NCBI GenBank assembly: GCA_000413015.1
Contig: KE332515.1
Coordinates: 717,092-781,091, forward strand
Length of the DNA stretch: 64,000 nucleotides
From: Treponema socranskii subsp. paredis ATCC 35535
GTDB lineage: Bacteria; Spirochaetota; Spirochaetia; Treponematales; Treponemataceae
Reading direction: 5' to 3'
Shown one piece after another: positions 52,506-61,430 of this stretch. A model generated the notes under the pieces. That model was not told where the DNA came from. It saw nothing but the letters and a program-made list of their open reading frames with translations, and did not search any database. Every line of letters begins with the position of its first letter. Positions within the stretch are counted from its first letter, which is position 1. A program made the position numbers and the translations under genes.

Positions 52506-55172
52506 TTACAGCCGCGGATCGGTCGGTTCGCTTTCCGTTGCGAGAACGGCAAAGACGCTTTCGTGGATGCGCCTGAGCGGTTCTTTTTTGACAAAACGTT
52601 CGAGAGCTTCGATCCCCAACGCAAATTCCTGTACTGCAAGCGCTCTCTTTTTTGCAAGCCCTCGTTTTTTCAGGCGGATAATGTTTTCTTTTTCGCAATA
52701 CTCCGGGCCGTAGATGATGCGAAGATATTCTTTTCCGCGGCATTTAACGGCAGGCTGCAAAAGTCCGCCGCCTGCACCGTACGCGATAAAATGATACGGC
52801 TTTACCACCATGCCCTCTCCGCCTTTACCGGTCAAATCAAGCCACCATGTTATCGCATCGTTTATTTCCGATTCGTCTTCCAAATGCACGATTTTATACG
52901 GAGTCATTTTAAAAAGAGTTGAGTCCGCACGGCATATCTCCGCTATATGCTCCATATGCCATTGATGATTTTTATCGGAATGGACGGATCCCTCAGTTGC
53001 CAAAATATGGAAGGGTGCAAGTTTATAATCGTCTACGCTTGAAACTTCCCAGCAATAGGCTCGATATGCGGAAACGAATTTTTCCGCCGACTCCTTCTTT
53101 CCTAAGAACGTATGCAGCAATTCCCGAGAACCTTCAATGCCGCGCAGTGCCGTTAAACGTAAAACCTCTTCCGCTTCCGAAAGCGCGTTGAGCGCCGCAG
53201 ATCCGGTTGCGGCATATTGATCGTGAATAAGGCTTTGCGCTTTTGCCGACCACGGCATGAGTTCGGTATCGAGGCACACCCAGTCGGTATCGTGTTTTTC
53301 CCAAAAACCGGAACGGGTCAACGCATCGCGTACTTTTTTTAAAAACGCTTTTTCGATTTCCTTATCGTTAAAAAAATTACGCCCCGTACGGGTATAGCAA
53401 ATACCGAAACCTTCGCCTGCAATACCGAATCGGTTTTCGGCGGTCCGTTCATCCCGACAGATAATCAATACGGCTCGTGAACCCATATGCTTTTCTTCGC
53501 AAACTATTGTTCGGATGCCGCGATTTTTATAATACGCAAATGCTTCGACCGGGTATTCCAAAAAATCGTCGAGCGTACTCGTTTCGCTCGGCGACATGGT
53601 CGGCGGCAGGTAGATAAGCCACTTGGGATTAACTGCAAAACGACTCATCGCTTCAAGGGCGGCGATGGAATTTTCTTCCCGAATTAAAATATTGTTTTTA
53701 AGTCGCGTCTGAACGATACGCCGTCCCGTAACGTCTTTTATGTCGAGAACATCATCCTGATGTTGAAGCGTTATAGAGGCATGGCTGTCGCCGTTTGCGC
53801 GTGCCGTCTCTGTCTCCGACGAAAGCGCATTTCCTCGCTCCGCCTTTTCGTTTTCCAACGCATTCGCCGTTCCGAATCCTATCGCTTCAATCGGTTTAAC
53901 CGGTTTGCAGTATATCTTTTGCGCTTTTACCGAAACGAGTTCCTCTTCGGGATAACGCAGCGCCGTGAGCGAACCGCCGAACACGCAGCCCGTATCTATA
54001 TCGATCGTATTGTTGAGCCACTGGGCGGAGATGACGGGCGTATGACCGTACACGACCTTTGCGCGGCCGCGGTATTCCGATGCCCAGTTGTACCGCACCG
54101 GTAAACCGAATTCATCCGTTTCGCCGGTAGTTTCCCCATACAGGCAAAACGAACGCACCGCCCCTGAGCCGCGTCCCTGCATTTCCTCTTTAAGGCCTGC
54201 ATGAGCGACAACGAGTTTGCCCGAATCCAATACATAGTGGCTGATTAAGCCGTATAAAAATTCTTTTACGGCGCTTTTAAATGCATCGGATTCTCCTTCA
54301 AGTTGCTCAAGCGTTTCGGCCAAACCGTATTTTTCCTGTACCGTCTTTCCGTTCAGTTTCTTTTGGAGCTTCATATCGTGATTTCCCGGAACACAGAGTG
54401 CCGTCCCGCCTCGCACCATACTCATAACGAGTTTTAATACGGCCGGAGAAGCGGGTCCCCTGTCGACCAAATCGCCTAAAAAAATAACCGTACGATTTTC
54501 GGGGTGGCTTACTTTAAATCCGAAGTTTGTTCCGTCATCGGCTGTCGGTTCTATCGCATAATGCAGTTTTTGCAAAAGCGCAACCAACTCTTCATAGCAG
54601 CCGTGCACGTCTCCGATGATATCGAATGGGCCGTGCAGTTCGGTTTTATCGTTGTATAATTTTTCCCGCACGATCGATGTAACGGCGTCAACTTCGCCTT
54701 CGGACTTAAAAACATACAGCTTTTTAAATCCTTCTTTTTTTAAGCTTTTGGAGGAACGCTTAAAATCCTGCATCTGCCGCCTGATGACATGGGCGGAAAG
54801 GGTTCTGTCCGTACGCGCCGCATTTCTGTTTTCGCACAGCTCCTGCGGCATATCGAAAACGATTGCGACGGGAAGAACGTGAAAAGAACGCGCTATATCG
54901 AGTAATTTTTTCCGTGCGTCGGCTTGAATATTTGTCGCATCGGCAACGGTGAGCAAGCCGTTTTTAAGCCGCATTGAAATGATAAAATGAAACAGATCAA
55001 AAGCATCACGCGAAGAGGTCTGATCGTTTTCATCGTTGGAAACAATTCCGCGACACGTATCCGAAGAAACGATTTCATATTTTGCAAAATGTTTTTTCGC
55101 AAAGCTGCTCTTGCCCGAACCCGAAACTCCCACGAGCAGAACCAAAGCCGTTTTCGGTATATTAATTTCCAT
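52506..55172 (-). CDS. pnkp: Pnkp, bacterial RNA repair polynucleotide kinase-phosphatase-ligase
   Basis: End-healing and sealing enzyme that repairs RNA cut by ribotoxins, together with Hen1. 888 residues in three domains. Kinase (about 1-175): VGVSGSGKSSFAKKHF. Metallophosphatase (about 180-400): FDIIGDVHGCYEELVALL, IFLGDLVDRGPASP and CVPGNHDMKL. Ligase/adenylyltransferase (about 480-870): CEEKHMGSRAVLIIC with the nucleotidyl Lys in EKHMGS, then FVCLDTELMPW-like WVCLDTELMPWSAKAQ and EGMVVKPYHFIAY. Overlaps hen1 by 11 nt. Confidence 0.95.
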   Translation of the reverse strand: MEINIPKTALVLLVGVSGSGKSSFAKKHFAKYEIVSSDTCRGIVSNDENDQTSSRDAFDLFHFIISMRLKNGLLTVADATNIQADARKKLLDIARSFHVLPVAIVFDMPQELCENRNAARTDRTLSAHVIRRQMQDFKRSSKSLKKEGFKKLYVFKSEGEVDAVTSIVREKLYNDKTELHGPFDIIGDVHGCYEELVALLQKLHYAIEPTADDGTNFGFKVSHPENRTVIFLGDLVDRGPASPAVLKLVMSMVRGGTALCVPGNHDMKLQKKLNGKTVQEKYGLAETLEQLEGESDAFKSAVKEFLYGLISHYVLDSGKLVVAHAGLKEEMQGRGSGAVRSFCLYGETTGETDEFGLPVRYNWASEYRGRAKVVYGHTPVISAQWLNNTIDIDTGCVFGGSLTALRYPEEELVSVKAQKIYCKPVKPIEAIGFGTANALENEKAERGNALSSETETARANGDSHASITLQHQDDVLDIKDVTGRRIVQTRLKNNILIREENSIAALEAMSRFAVNPKWLIYLPPTMSPSETSTLDDFLEYPVEAFAYYKNRGIRTIVCEEKHMGSRAVLIICRDERTAENRFGIAGEGFGICYTRTGRNFFNDKEIEKAFLKKVRDALTRSGFWEKHDTDWVCLDTELMPWSAKAQSLIHDQYAATGSAALNALSEAEEVLRLTALRGIEGSRELLHTFLGKKESAEKFVSAYRAYCWEVSSVDDYKLAPFHILATEGSVHSDKNHQWHMEHIAEICRADSTLFKMTPYKIVHLEDESEINDAITWWLDLTGKGGEGMVVKPYHFIAYGAGGGLLQPAVKCRGKEYLRIIYGPEYCEKENIIRLKKRGLAKKRALAVQEFALGIEALERFVKKEPLRRIHESVFAVLATESEPTDPRL

Positions 55173-56565
55173 ATGTAAATACCGCCATCTGCGACGGCGC
55201 TCCTATACTTTCCTCTTCTTCGCCGACCGGAAAAAACGCAAGGGCATAATTGTTTTTGCGAGCAACCTCTTCCGCCCATGCTTCGAATTCTTTCCGCGTC
55301 CATTCAAAGCGATGATCGCTATGCCTCATTTTTCCCTCCGGCAGATTTTCATAACGTACGTTGTATTCGCTGTTCGGGGTGGTAAGCACGACTGTCTTCG
55401 GCTTGGCATACATGAAGATCGATTTTTCCAGTGCAGGCAATCTGTTCGGATCGAGGTGTTCTATCACTTCAACGACGGCTGCGGCATCGAACCCGTCGAA
55501 ACGCCTGTCCCGATAGGCAAGCGAACTTTGAAATAATGAAAGCCGTTCGCGCTGCTTGGCAGGCAGTTCTTCCCAATGCAGTTTTTCTTTACATTTTGTC
55601 AATTCCGAATACGAAACGTCGGTACCGGCAATACGCGTATATTGTTTTTCTTTTAAAAGCAGCTTCAGCAATTTGCCGTCGCCGCAGCCTAAATCGATAA
55701 CGCTTGCCGCCCCGCTCATACGCACTTTTTCGGCAACGAGCTTTAAACGCACGTCGTGCAGACGTTCTTTTTTTTCTTTTCGTGCAGGCGCTTCGTCGGC
55801 TGTTTCGCTTTCATCGCCGCCGCTTTCTTCTGCGTGGAGCACTTCAATGGCGGAACGTACGAGCGATTTTAAATTGATCAAATATCGCGAGACGATGGTT
55901 TCCTTTTCAGGATGCCCTTCGATCCAGCCCTTTCCTTTTCGAAGCAGCTTATCGACTTCATCCTGCGTGATAAAATAATGCTTTTCGTTATCCAAAACGG
56001 GAATCAAAACATACAGGTGCGACAGTAATTGCTTTAAAGGCAGTTTATTTTTGAGCGTAAGGGTAAAATATTTTCCGTATCCCCATTCGGAAAACTGCGT
56101 ATCAAGCGGATGCCGCTTCGCTTCGACCGTGTAGCCGAGCGGTTCAAAGAGCTTTTTAATCAAGACTTCCCCGCCGTGCGGAGCCGGCAGCACGGAGATC
56201 TTTGCCGTTAATGAAAGCGGCAGATCGACGAATTCCGGTCGTTCTTTACAGTTTCCGTTTAAGGCACTTGAAAAGGCATTTGAAATTGCCGTACTCATAA
56301 ATGAAGAAGCGACATAGGGACGATCATTGACGTATTGTCCGAGTAAAAAATCTTTTCCCGCAAAATTCTTTGCATTACGCACCATACCGACGGGATCGAT
56401 ATCCAAGAGGATGGCCGCCGTCGCTTTTTCTTTTCCGTATTCGGGGTAAAAAATATACGCCTTGCCGACCGACAGCTTCGCCGTCTGCAGCTTGTCGGGG
56501 TGCTTATGCAACAAAAAACTTAAAGCTTCGGCGTTATTTCCTTCAGCCCTTATCGTCAGCAACAT
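55162..56565 (-). CDS. hen1: Hen1, 3'-terminal RNA ribose 2'-O-methyltransferase
   Basis: Methylates the 2'-OH of the broken RNA 3' end so that the repaired RNA resists recutting, and activates the Pnkp ligase. 467 residues. The N-terminal half (about 1-240) is the ligase-activating domain of bacterial Hen1. The C-terminal methyltransferase has VIDLGCGDGKLLKLLLKEK (SAM loop) and AAVVEVIEHLDPNRL with the metal-binding Glu-x-x-Glu-His. GGAG ribosome-binding site 7 nt before the ATG. First of the two-gene unit. Confidence 0.94.
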   Translation of the reverse strand: MLLTIRAEGNNAEALSFLLHKHPDKLQTAKLSVGKAYIFYPEYGKEKATAAILLDIDPVGMVRNAKNFAGKDFLLGQYVNDRPYVASSFMSTAISNAFSSALNGNCKERPEFVDLPLSLTAKISVLPAPHGGEVLIKKLFEPLGYTVEAKRHPLDTQFSEWGYGKYFTLTLKNKLPLKQLLSHLYVLIPVLDNEKHYFITQDEVDKLLRKGKGWIEGHPEKETIVSRYLINLKSLVRSAIEVLHAEESGGDESETADEAPARKEKKERLHDVRLKLVAEKVRMSGAASVIDLGCGDGKLLKLLLKEKQYTRIAGTDVSYSELTKCKEKLHWEELPAKQRERLSLFQSSLAYRDRRFDGFDAAAVVEVIEHLDPNRLPALEKSIFMYAKPKTVVLTTPNSEYNVRYENLPEGKMRHSDHRFEWTRKEFEAWAEEVARKNNYALAFFPVGEEEESIGAPSQMAVFTYGN

Positions 56566-56597
56566 ATCCGCTCCGTTTTGATGTTTATGCGATCGAA

Positions 56598-56611
56598 TTG
56601 GAAATTTCCAA
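56598..56611. promoter_or_regulatory. Perfect 14-bp palindrome upstream of hen1-pnkp
   Basis: TTGGAAATTTCCAA is a perfect inverted repeat 33 nt before the hen1 start. On the minus strand its TTGGAA can serve as a -35 box, with CATAAA 16 nt further on. It may be an operator for damage-responsive control; no regulator gene is adjacent. Confidence 0.45.
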
Positions 56612-56709
56612 AAATTGTGCTTATTTGAACAAGCTTAATTATATACAAAAGAAAAACGGCTTGCAATCAACGCGTATTTTCGTGCGTATCCGCTTTTTAT
56701 CCGATATCT

Positions 56710-56754
56710 TTGACAATCGAGCACTAGACATTTCGATATATATTATTATATAAT
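56710..56754 (+). promoter_or_regulatory. infC operon promoter region
   Basis: TAGACA (56725-56730), 18-nt spacer, perfect TATAAT (56749-56754). A second perfect -35 box, TTGACA, is at 56710-56715, with weaker -10 partners near 56733-56739. Leader of about 45 nt ends in GGGAGG before the start. Confidence 0.6.
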
Positions 56755-56802
56755 ATCGATTACATTACATGGTAGACGTGTTTTCAGACACAGGGAGGAT
56801 AG

Positions 56803-57357
56803 TTGGCCTATACTAACAACAATAAGGGCTTACGGATTAACGAACAAATCCGCGTACGGGAAATCAGGTTAATAGATGATGAGGGTAATCAAAAAGGAAT
56901 CGTACCTACGATTGATGCGCTCAGAATGGCTAGGGATGAGGACCTCGACCTTGTTGAAGTTTCGCCAAACGCGAACCCGCCGGTCTGCAAAATACTCGAC
57001 TTCGGCAAATACCGGTTTGAAATGGAAAAAAAGCTCCGAGACTCCAAGAAAAACCAAAAGGTATTAAAGCTCAAGGAAATCCGTATGCAGCCGAAAATCG
57101 GCCCGGGCGACCTTGACACGAAAGCCAAGCATGTGCAGGAATTCCTCGACGAAGGCAATAAAGTCAAAATCACGATCCGCTTCCGCGGACGAGAATTGGC
57201 TCACACCGAACTCGGATACGGAGTCCTGCAGGAAGTTCTGAAAAGGCTTACTTCCGCATACGTCGTCGAAAAACCGGCCGCTATGGAAGGCAAGTTTATG
57301 TCGATGATCATTTCGGGAAAGGCCAAAACAACAAGTGAGGTAAAATCGAATGCCTAA
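56803..57357 (+). CDS. infC: Translation initiation factor IF-3
   Basis: Keeps the 30S subunit free and checks the start codon. 184 residues. [20 protein letters not shown] at the N-terminus, then [20 protein letters not shown], the IF-3 signature. The C-terminal domain has [20 protein letters not shown] and [19 protein letters not shown]. The start is TTG at 56803, with GGGAGG 8 nt upstream. A non-AUG start is a known feature of infC, linked to self-control. Overlaps rpmI by 8 nt. Confidence 0.97.
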   Translation: MAYTNNNKGLRINEQIRVREIRLIDDEGNQKGIVPTIDALRMARDEDLDLVEVSPNANPPVCKILDFGKYRFEMEKKLRDSKKNQKVLKLKEIRMQPKIGPGDLDTKAKHVQEFLDEGNKVKITIRFRGRELAHTELGYGVLQEVLKRLTSAYVVEKPAAMEGKFMSMIISGKAKTTSEVKSNA

Positions 57358-57550
57358 GATGAAGACGAAAAAGTCCGCCGCCAAGCGTTATTCGCTTACC
57401 GGCAGCGGAAAAGTCAAGTACAAAAAAATGAACCTCCGCCATATTCTCACCAAGCGTTCTTCAAAACGGAAACGCCAGCTCCGCGCTGCAGGAATTATGG
57501 CCGAAGACTCTGCTAAAAAAGTAAGAAAGCAGATGTTGCCGTACGGCTGA
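57350..57550 (+). CDS. rpmI: Ribosomal protein L35
   Basis: 66 residues, very basic: [20 protein letters not shown] and [15 protein letters not shown] are the L35 pattern. AGTGAGG precedes the ATG, which overlaps the infC end by 8 nt. Standard infC-rpmI-rplT order. Confidence 0.98.
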   Translation: MPKMKTKKSAAKRYSLTGSGKVKYKKMNLRHILTKRSSKRKRQLRAAGIMAEDSAKKVRKQMLPYG

Positions 57551-57567
57551 TCTTTAGGAGTTAAAAC

Positions 57568-57927
57568 ATGTCAAGAGCAATAGACGGATCAAAACGTAAA
57601 AACCGCCGCATCAAAATCCTAAAGCTTGCAAAGGGTTTCAGAGGCGACAGAAAATCGAATTTCAAAGCCGCAAAAGACGCGGTCGTAAAAGCGCTGCGTC
57701 ACGCCTATGTCGACAGACGCGACAGAAAGGGCAATTTCCGCGCGTTGTGGATTGCACGTATCAACGCGGCCGTCCGCGACGAAGGGCTTTCGTACTCCCG
57801 CTTTATCGACGGCTGTACCAAGGCAGGTGTCGCGATCAACCGAAAAGTACTTGCAAATATGGCAATCGAAGATCCCGCGGCGTTCAAAGCCGTCGTGGAC
57901 ATCGCAAAAAACGCACTGAAGGCATAA
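57568..57927 (+). CDS. rplT: Ribosomal protein L20
   Basis: Large-subunit protein needed for early assembly. 119 residues. [40 protein letters not shown] and [20 protein letters not shown] are L20 signatures. TAGGAG ribosome-binding site. In many bacteria L20 represses its own operon; no leader structure for this was identified. Confidence 0.98.
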   Translation: MSRAIDGSKRKNRRIKILKLAKGFRGDRKSNFKAAKDAVVKALRHAYVDRRDRKGNFRALWIARINAAVRDEGLSYSRFIDGCTKAGVAINRKVLANMAIEDPAAFKAVVDIAKNALKA

Positions 57928-57928
57928 T

Positions 57929-58285
57929 ATGATATCGCTCGATCAGATTCTTCTTCTTGAACGAAAAGTGGAAAGCGCTGTGGAAAAAATCTCACAGCTG
58001 CAGTCGGAAAACGATGCTCTGCGCACCAAGTGTGCCGAGCTCACAAATGCGCTTGCCGACAAATCGGAGCGGCTTTCCTCCATCGAACAGGATCAGAGCA
58101 AGATCGAAAACGGCATATTAAAAGCGCTCGACCGGCTCAATTCCATCGAAAATTCCGTACTGAGAGCCGGAAGCGCAGCCTCCGCTGCAAAAACTCCGCA
58201 AAGTCCCAAAGCGCACGAGAGCGCGCCCGTCCGTGCCGACGAACCGAAAAAAGCCGAAGCGGACGGACAGTTCGATATTTTCTAA
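57929..58285 (+). CDS. ZapB-like coiled-coil protein
   Basis: 118 residues. The first about 70 form a continuous coiled coil (LLLERKVESAVEKISQLQSE, then LRTKCAELTNALADKSERLS), followed by a Pro/Ala-rich tail ending DGQFDIF. The position directly before zapA (adjacent codons) suggests a division-linked role like ZapB. The C-terminal FDIF could be a docking motif for a partner. Sequence identity to ZapB cannot be claimed. Confidence 0.7.
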   Translation: MISLDQILLLERKVESAVEKISQLQSENDALRTKCAELTNALADKSERLSSIEQDQSKIENGILKALDRLNSIENSVLRAGSAASAAKTPQSPKAHESAPVRADEPKKAEADGQFDIF

Positions 58286-58588
58286 ATGGGTTCCCTCCAA
58301 ATCGACCTGCTCGGTTCTTCCTTTGCAATCAAAGCGAACGAAGAATCGGCTTACCTTGAAAAACTGCTCGGCTATTATAAGCGCATCACCGAAGAAGTAA
58401 AAAAAACGGGCGGCTTGACCAAGCCTGTCGAAATAGCGATCATGAGCGGCATCACGCTCGTCGATGAATTATATAAAGAAAAATCGAAAAACGCAAAACT
58501 CTTAAACGGAACGAAGGAAACCGACGATGAAGAAGCCGAACGCCTCACGCTCCGCATGATAGACAGGATCGATAAGGCGCTCGAGTGA
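58286..58588 (+). CDS. zapA: ZapA-like cell division protein
   Basis: FtsZ-ring stabiliser, 100 residues. QIDLLGSSFAIKANEESAYL near the N-terminus and a helical C-terminal half fit ZapA; PVEIAIMSGITLVDELYKEK matches the family core in which the first long helix begins. Starts right after the coiled-coil gene and overlaps the next by 4 nt. Confidence 0.88.
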   Translation: MGSLQIDLLGSSFAIKANEESAYLEKLLGYYKRITEEVKKTGGLTKPVEIAIMSGITLVDELYKEKSKNAKLLNGTKETDDEEAERLTLRMIDRIDKALE

Positions 58589-59082
58589 AACCCGTACATG
58601 TGTGGGTGGATGCAGATTCCTGTCCCCGATCGGTACGCGACTATATTATTAAAAAAGCGGCGGATCTTTCACTTGCCGTCAGCTTTGTCGCAAACCGCAC
58701 TGTCCCCGTCGATGAAAAATTATTAATTAATAAAAAATCGTCTTTCGAAATGATCACTTGTGAAAATACGCCCGGAGCGGCCGACGACTATATCGTAAGC
58801 CGTGCGGAAAAAGGCGACATGATCGTCACGCGCGACATTCCGCTTGCAGCAAAGCTTGCCGAACGGGACTTGTGCGTATTAAACGACCGAGGTATGTCGT
58901 ACACGAAAGAAAGCGCGAAAAAAAAACTTGCCGACAGAAATTTCAATATGCAGCTTGCAGAAGCGGGTCTTACCGGCAATAAAAAAAACGTCTACGGCAA
59001 AAAAGAATTCGCGCTCTTCGCCGCATGTTTCGATAAAGAGATAATCAAATTGATCCGCGATCGATCGCTCTCGCTGCAGTAA
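58585..59082 (+). CDS. YaiI/YqxD (DUF188) family protein
   Basis: 165 residues, PIN-like fold, function unknown in the family. HVWVDADSCPRSVRDYI at the N-terminus, then DDYIVSRAEKGDMIVTRDIP and LNDRGMSYTKESAKKKLADR, which is diagnostic. Acidic residues in VDADSCP and VTRDIPLA could bind metal. GTG start overlaps the zapA stop. Last gene of the infC transcript. Confidence 0.93.
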   Translation: MKPVHVWVDADSCPRSVRDYIIKKAADLSLAVSFVANRTVPVDEKLLINKKSSFEMITCENTPGAADDYIVSRAEKGDMIVTRDIPLAAKLAERDLCVLNDRGMSYTKESAKKKLADRNFNMQLAEAGLTGNKKNVYGKKEFALFAACFDKEIIKLIRDRSLSLQ

Positions 59083-59184
59083 ACGATACGGCTTTTCGCA
59101 AAGTATTTGCAGTCGAAGATGTATGCTTTACAGCGGCATTATATTCGATTTTACGGTCTCGATGCTCAAAGACTTTTAAACGGA

Positions 59185-60462
59185 CTATCCGAAATTTTCG
59201 GGAGCCGATTCTTCGTCGGGATATGCGAGCAGGATGGCCGAAATGCGGCTTTTTACCTGCAAAAACGCCGCGACGATTTCGGGGTCGAACTGCGTACCCG
59301 CTCCTTTTTCTATTTCTTCAAATGCCTTTTCGGGAGGCCACGCGTCTTTATACGAGCGGCGATGGCTGAGCGCATCGAACACGTCCGCGACGCTTATGAT
59401 ACGCGCGGCGAGCGGGATCGCATCCCCTCCCAGCGCTTCCGCAGGAGGAAGCGGCTCGCCTATTTTATAGGCGCGGTAATCGACATTGCCGGGATAACCC
59501 GACGGCGATTTATCCCACGCTTCGTGATGATGGAGCGCAACGTCGCGGCACATCGAGTCGAGCTGGGAAGAACCGTCTCCGAAAATCTGCGCACCGATGC
59601 ACGTATGACTTTTCAATACGGCGCGGTTTTTATCGTTCGGACCGTAGCGCTTCGGACTGTGAAGCACCGCATCGGGAATGCCGACTTTGCCGATGTCGTG
59701 AAATTTTGCGGCTATTTTTAAACAGTCGCGGAAACAATGTTTTTCATGTTCGGGAATATTATGATCGAATGCCCATCGGTCGTAGATTTCAAGAGAATTT
59801 TCGGCGACGCGCATAACGTGCGGATACGTTTCTTTCGGATCGCGAAGCTCGGCCATCTTCAGCATGCGCTGCACCATCAAATTCGTCTGATACGTATTTT
59901 GCAGCGCTTGTCGGACGTTCGACGCAAAGTGCGTAATATAGAGTTCCGCCTCTTCATCGAAGCCGATAAGTTTTCCCGATTCGTCCTGTGCGTTTATGAG
60001 CTGCATGACGCCGAGCAGTTTTCCGGACTGCATTTTGAGCGGCAGCGTATAAATCGATTTTGTGTGATAACCGGTTTCGATATCGTTTGCTTTATTAAAA
60101 ACATAAGGCTTATCGGCAGGAATCCGATACGCATCCTGAATGTTGACCGGCTCTCCCGACAGCGCCACATAACCTGAAATCGATTTTTCATTGATCGGGA
60201 CGGAAAACGAAAGATACGGAAGCTTTTCTCCGGGTTTGAGTTTTTTCAGCTGCGTATCGTTTTGCGCGTATTTTATACGAAGTTTACCGTCTTCGATTTC
60301 GTAGATGGAACCCGCATCGGCACGGACGATGGATCGCGTTTCGGTAAGAATCCGTTCGAGAAGGACATCGATATCTTGGATTTCTTCAAGTTTTTTTTCA
60401 AGTTCAAAAATTTTCTGCAGCTTTTGCTCTTTTTGTTCAACACTTTTTTTGGACCGTTTCAT
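59185..60462 (-). CDS. GAF and HD-GYP domain phosphodiesterase
   Basis: Probable cyclic di-GMP phosphodiesterase, cytoplasmic, 425 residues. A coiled N-terminus, then a GAF domain (about 25-185). The HD-GYP domain (about 200-405) carries KFHDIGKVGIPDAVLHSP and DVALHHHEAWDKSPSGYPGN. The last has two extra residues between the WD and GYP parts of the usual HHExxDGSGYP. Further motifs: AARIISVADVFDALSHRRSY and GTQFDPEIVAAF. AGGAAAA ribosome-binding site. No partner cyclase is nearby, apart from the degenerate one at 23029. Confidence 0.93.
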   Translation of the reverse strand: MKRSKKSVEQKEQKLQKIFELEKKLEEIQDIDVLLERILTETRSIVRADAGSIYEIEDGKLRIKYAQNDTQLKKLKPGEKLPYLSFSVPINEKSISGYVALSGEPVNIQDAYRIPADKPYVFNKANDIETGYHTKSIYTLPLKMQSGKLLGVMQLINAQDESGKLIGFDEEAELYITHFASNVRQALQNTYQTNLMVQRMLKMAELRDPKETYPHVMRVAENSLEIYDRWAFDHNIPEHEKHCFRDCLKIAAKFHDIGKVGIPDAVLHSPKRYGPNDKNRAVLKSHTCIGAQIFGDGSSQLDSMCRDVALHHHEAWDKSPSGYPGNVDYRAYKIGEPLPPAEALGGDAIPLAARIISVADVFDALSHRRSYKDAWPPEKAFEEIEKGAGTQFDPEIVAAFLQVKSRISAILLAYPDEESAPENFG

Positions 60463-60568
60463 GCGCAGTTTTCCTATTACGATATCGAATACAAATCCGC
60501 TTACTCCCCCTCCCCTTTATTATATCGGCGTTTAAAATAAAATACAATGTAAATTTATAGTATATAAA

Positions 60569-61408
60569 TCATAATACCGTTTTTCGAATCAGTGAAAAAT
60601 ATATCGGCCCCGCGCCTCTTTGTGCATCGGGCAGAACGTGAAAACCGTATTTTGTCTTTTCGGCTTCGGGAAAAAGCGTATCGCAAAACGACAGAAGCCT
60701 CTGTCTTTCGCGTGGAACGGCATCGAGTGCGATTTTTGCCGTATCGAATTTTTTCAAAAGCCGCTCTACGATGCCGTCGTTTTCGGCGGGAGCAAGAGCG
60801 CACGTCGAATAAAGGATATAGCCTTCGGGGTTCAGCATACGGTAAGCCGACGACAACAGAGCCCACTGAGCGATCGCCGAAGTTTTTATCCGCGAAGGAG
60901 TCCACTCGGCAAGGTATTTTGCATCGGTAAAAACGTGACGTTCGGACGAACACGGTGCGTCGAGCAGGATACGGTCAAAACGCGCGTTTTCGTCGAGGCA
61001 CATTTTCGCACCGTCGCCCAAGCTCGCCTTTACGCGCGCAAAAACGGTTTCGCAAAGACAATTTTCAAGGACGCGCTTGAGCCTCCGGCAGCGTTCACGG
61101 GAACGCTCGTTTGCAACGAGCATTGCATCCTCTTCCATAAGCGATGCGAGGACGAGCGTTTTGCCGCCCGGCGCCGCGCAAAGGTCGAGAACCGTATGCG
61201 CACCTGAAAGCGGAAGCGAAAAAGCCGCCAAAACGCTTGCGGCATCGAGAAAATACGGCTCCTTTCCGCCCGCGTTCCACACCGCATAGCGGACATCGCC
61301 CGAAAGCGCTTCTTTTATTTTCGGCCATCGCTCTCCGTACAGCGCCGAATAGTACGCTTCGAATCCCGCCCTTCCCGAAAGCTTTTGCGCTTCTCTATCT
61401 TTCCGCAT
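60569..61408 (-). CDS. RsmB/NOL1/NSUN-family RNA m5C methyltransferase
   Basis: SAM-dependent cytosine-C5 methyltransferase, substrate probably rRNA or tRNA. 279 residues from the ATG at 61408 (GGAG 8 nt upstream). Core: VLDLCAAPGGKTLVLASLM (SAM), FDRILLDAPCSSERHVF (motif IV Pro-Cys) and LYSTCALAPAENDGIVERLL (motif VI with catalytic Thr-Cys). Lacks an N-terminal NusB domain, so it is not a full RsmB; RsmF or YebU-type are alternatives. Overlap with the upstream gene avoided by this start. Confidence 0.9.
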   Translation of the reverse strand: MRKDREAQKLSGRAGFEAYYSALYGERWPKIKEALSGDVRYAVWNAGGKEPYFLDAASVLAAFSLPLSGAHTVLDLCAAPGGKTLVLASLMEEDAMLVANERSRERCRRLKRVLENCLCETVFARVKASLGDGAKMCLDENARFDRILLDAPCSSERHVFTDAKYLAEWTPSRIKTSAIAQWALLSSAYRMLNPEGYILYSTCALAPAENDGIVERLLKKFDTAKIALDAVPRERQRLLSFCDTLFPEAEKTKYGFHVLPDAQRGAGPIYFSLIRKTVL

Positions 61409-61430
61409 ATCGCGCTCCGTCCATAGTCCG

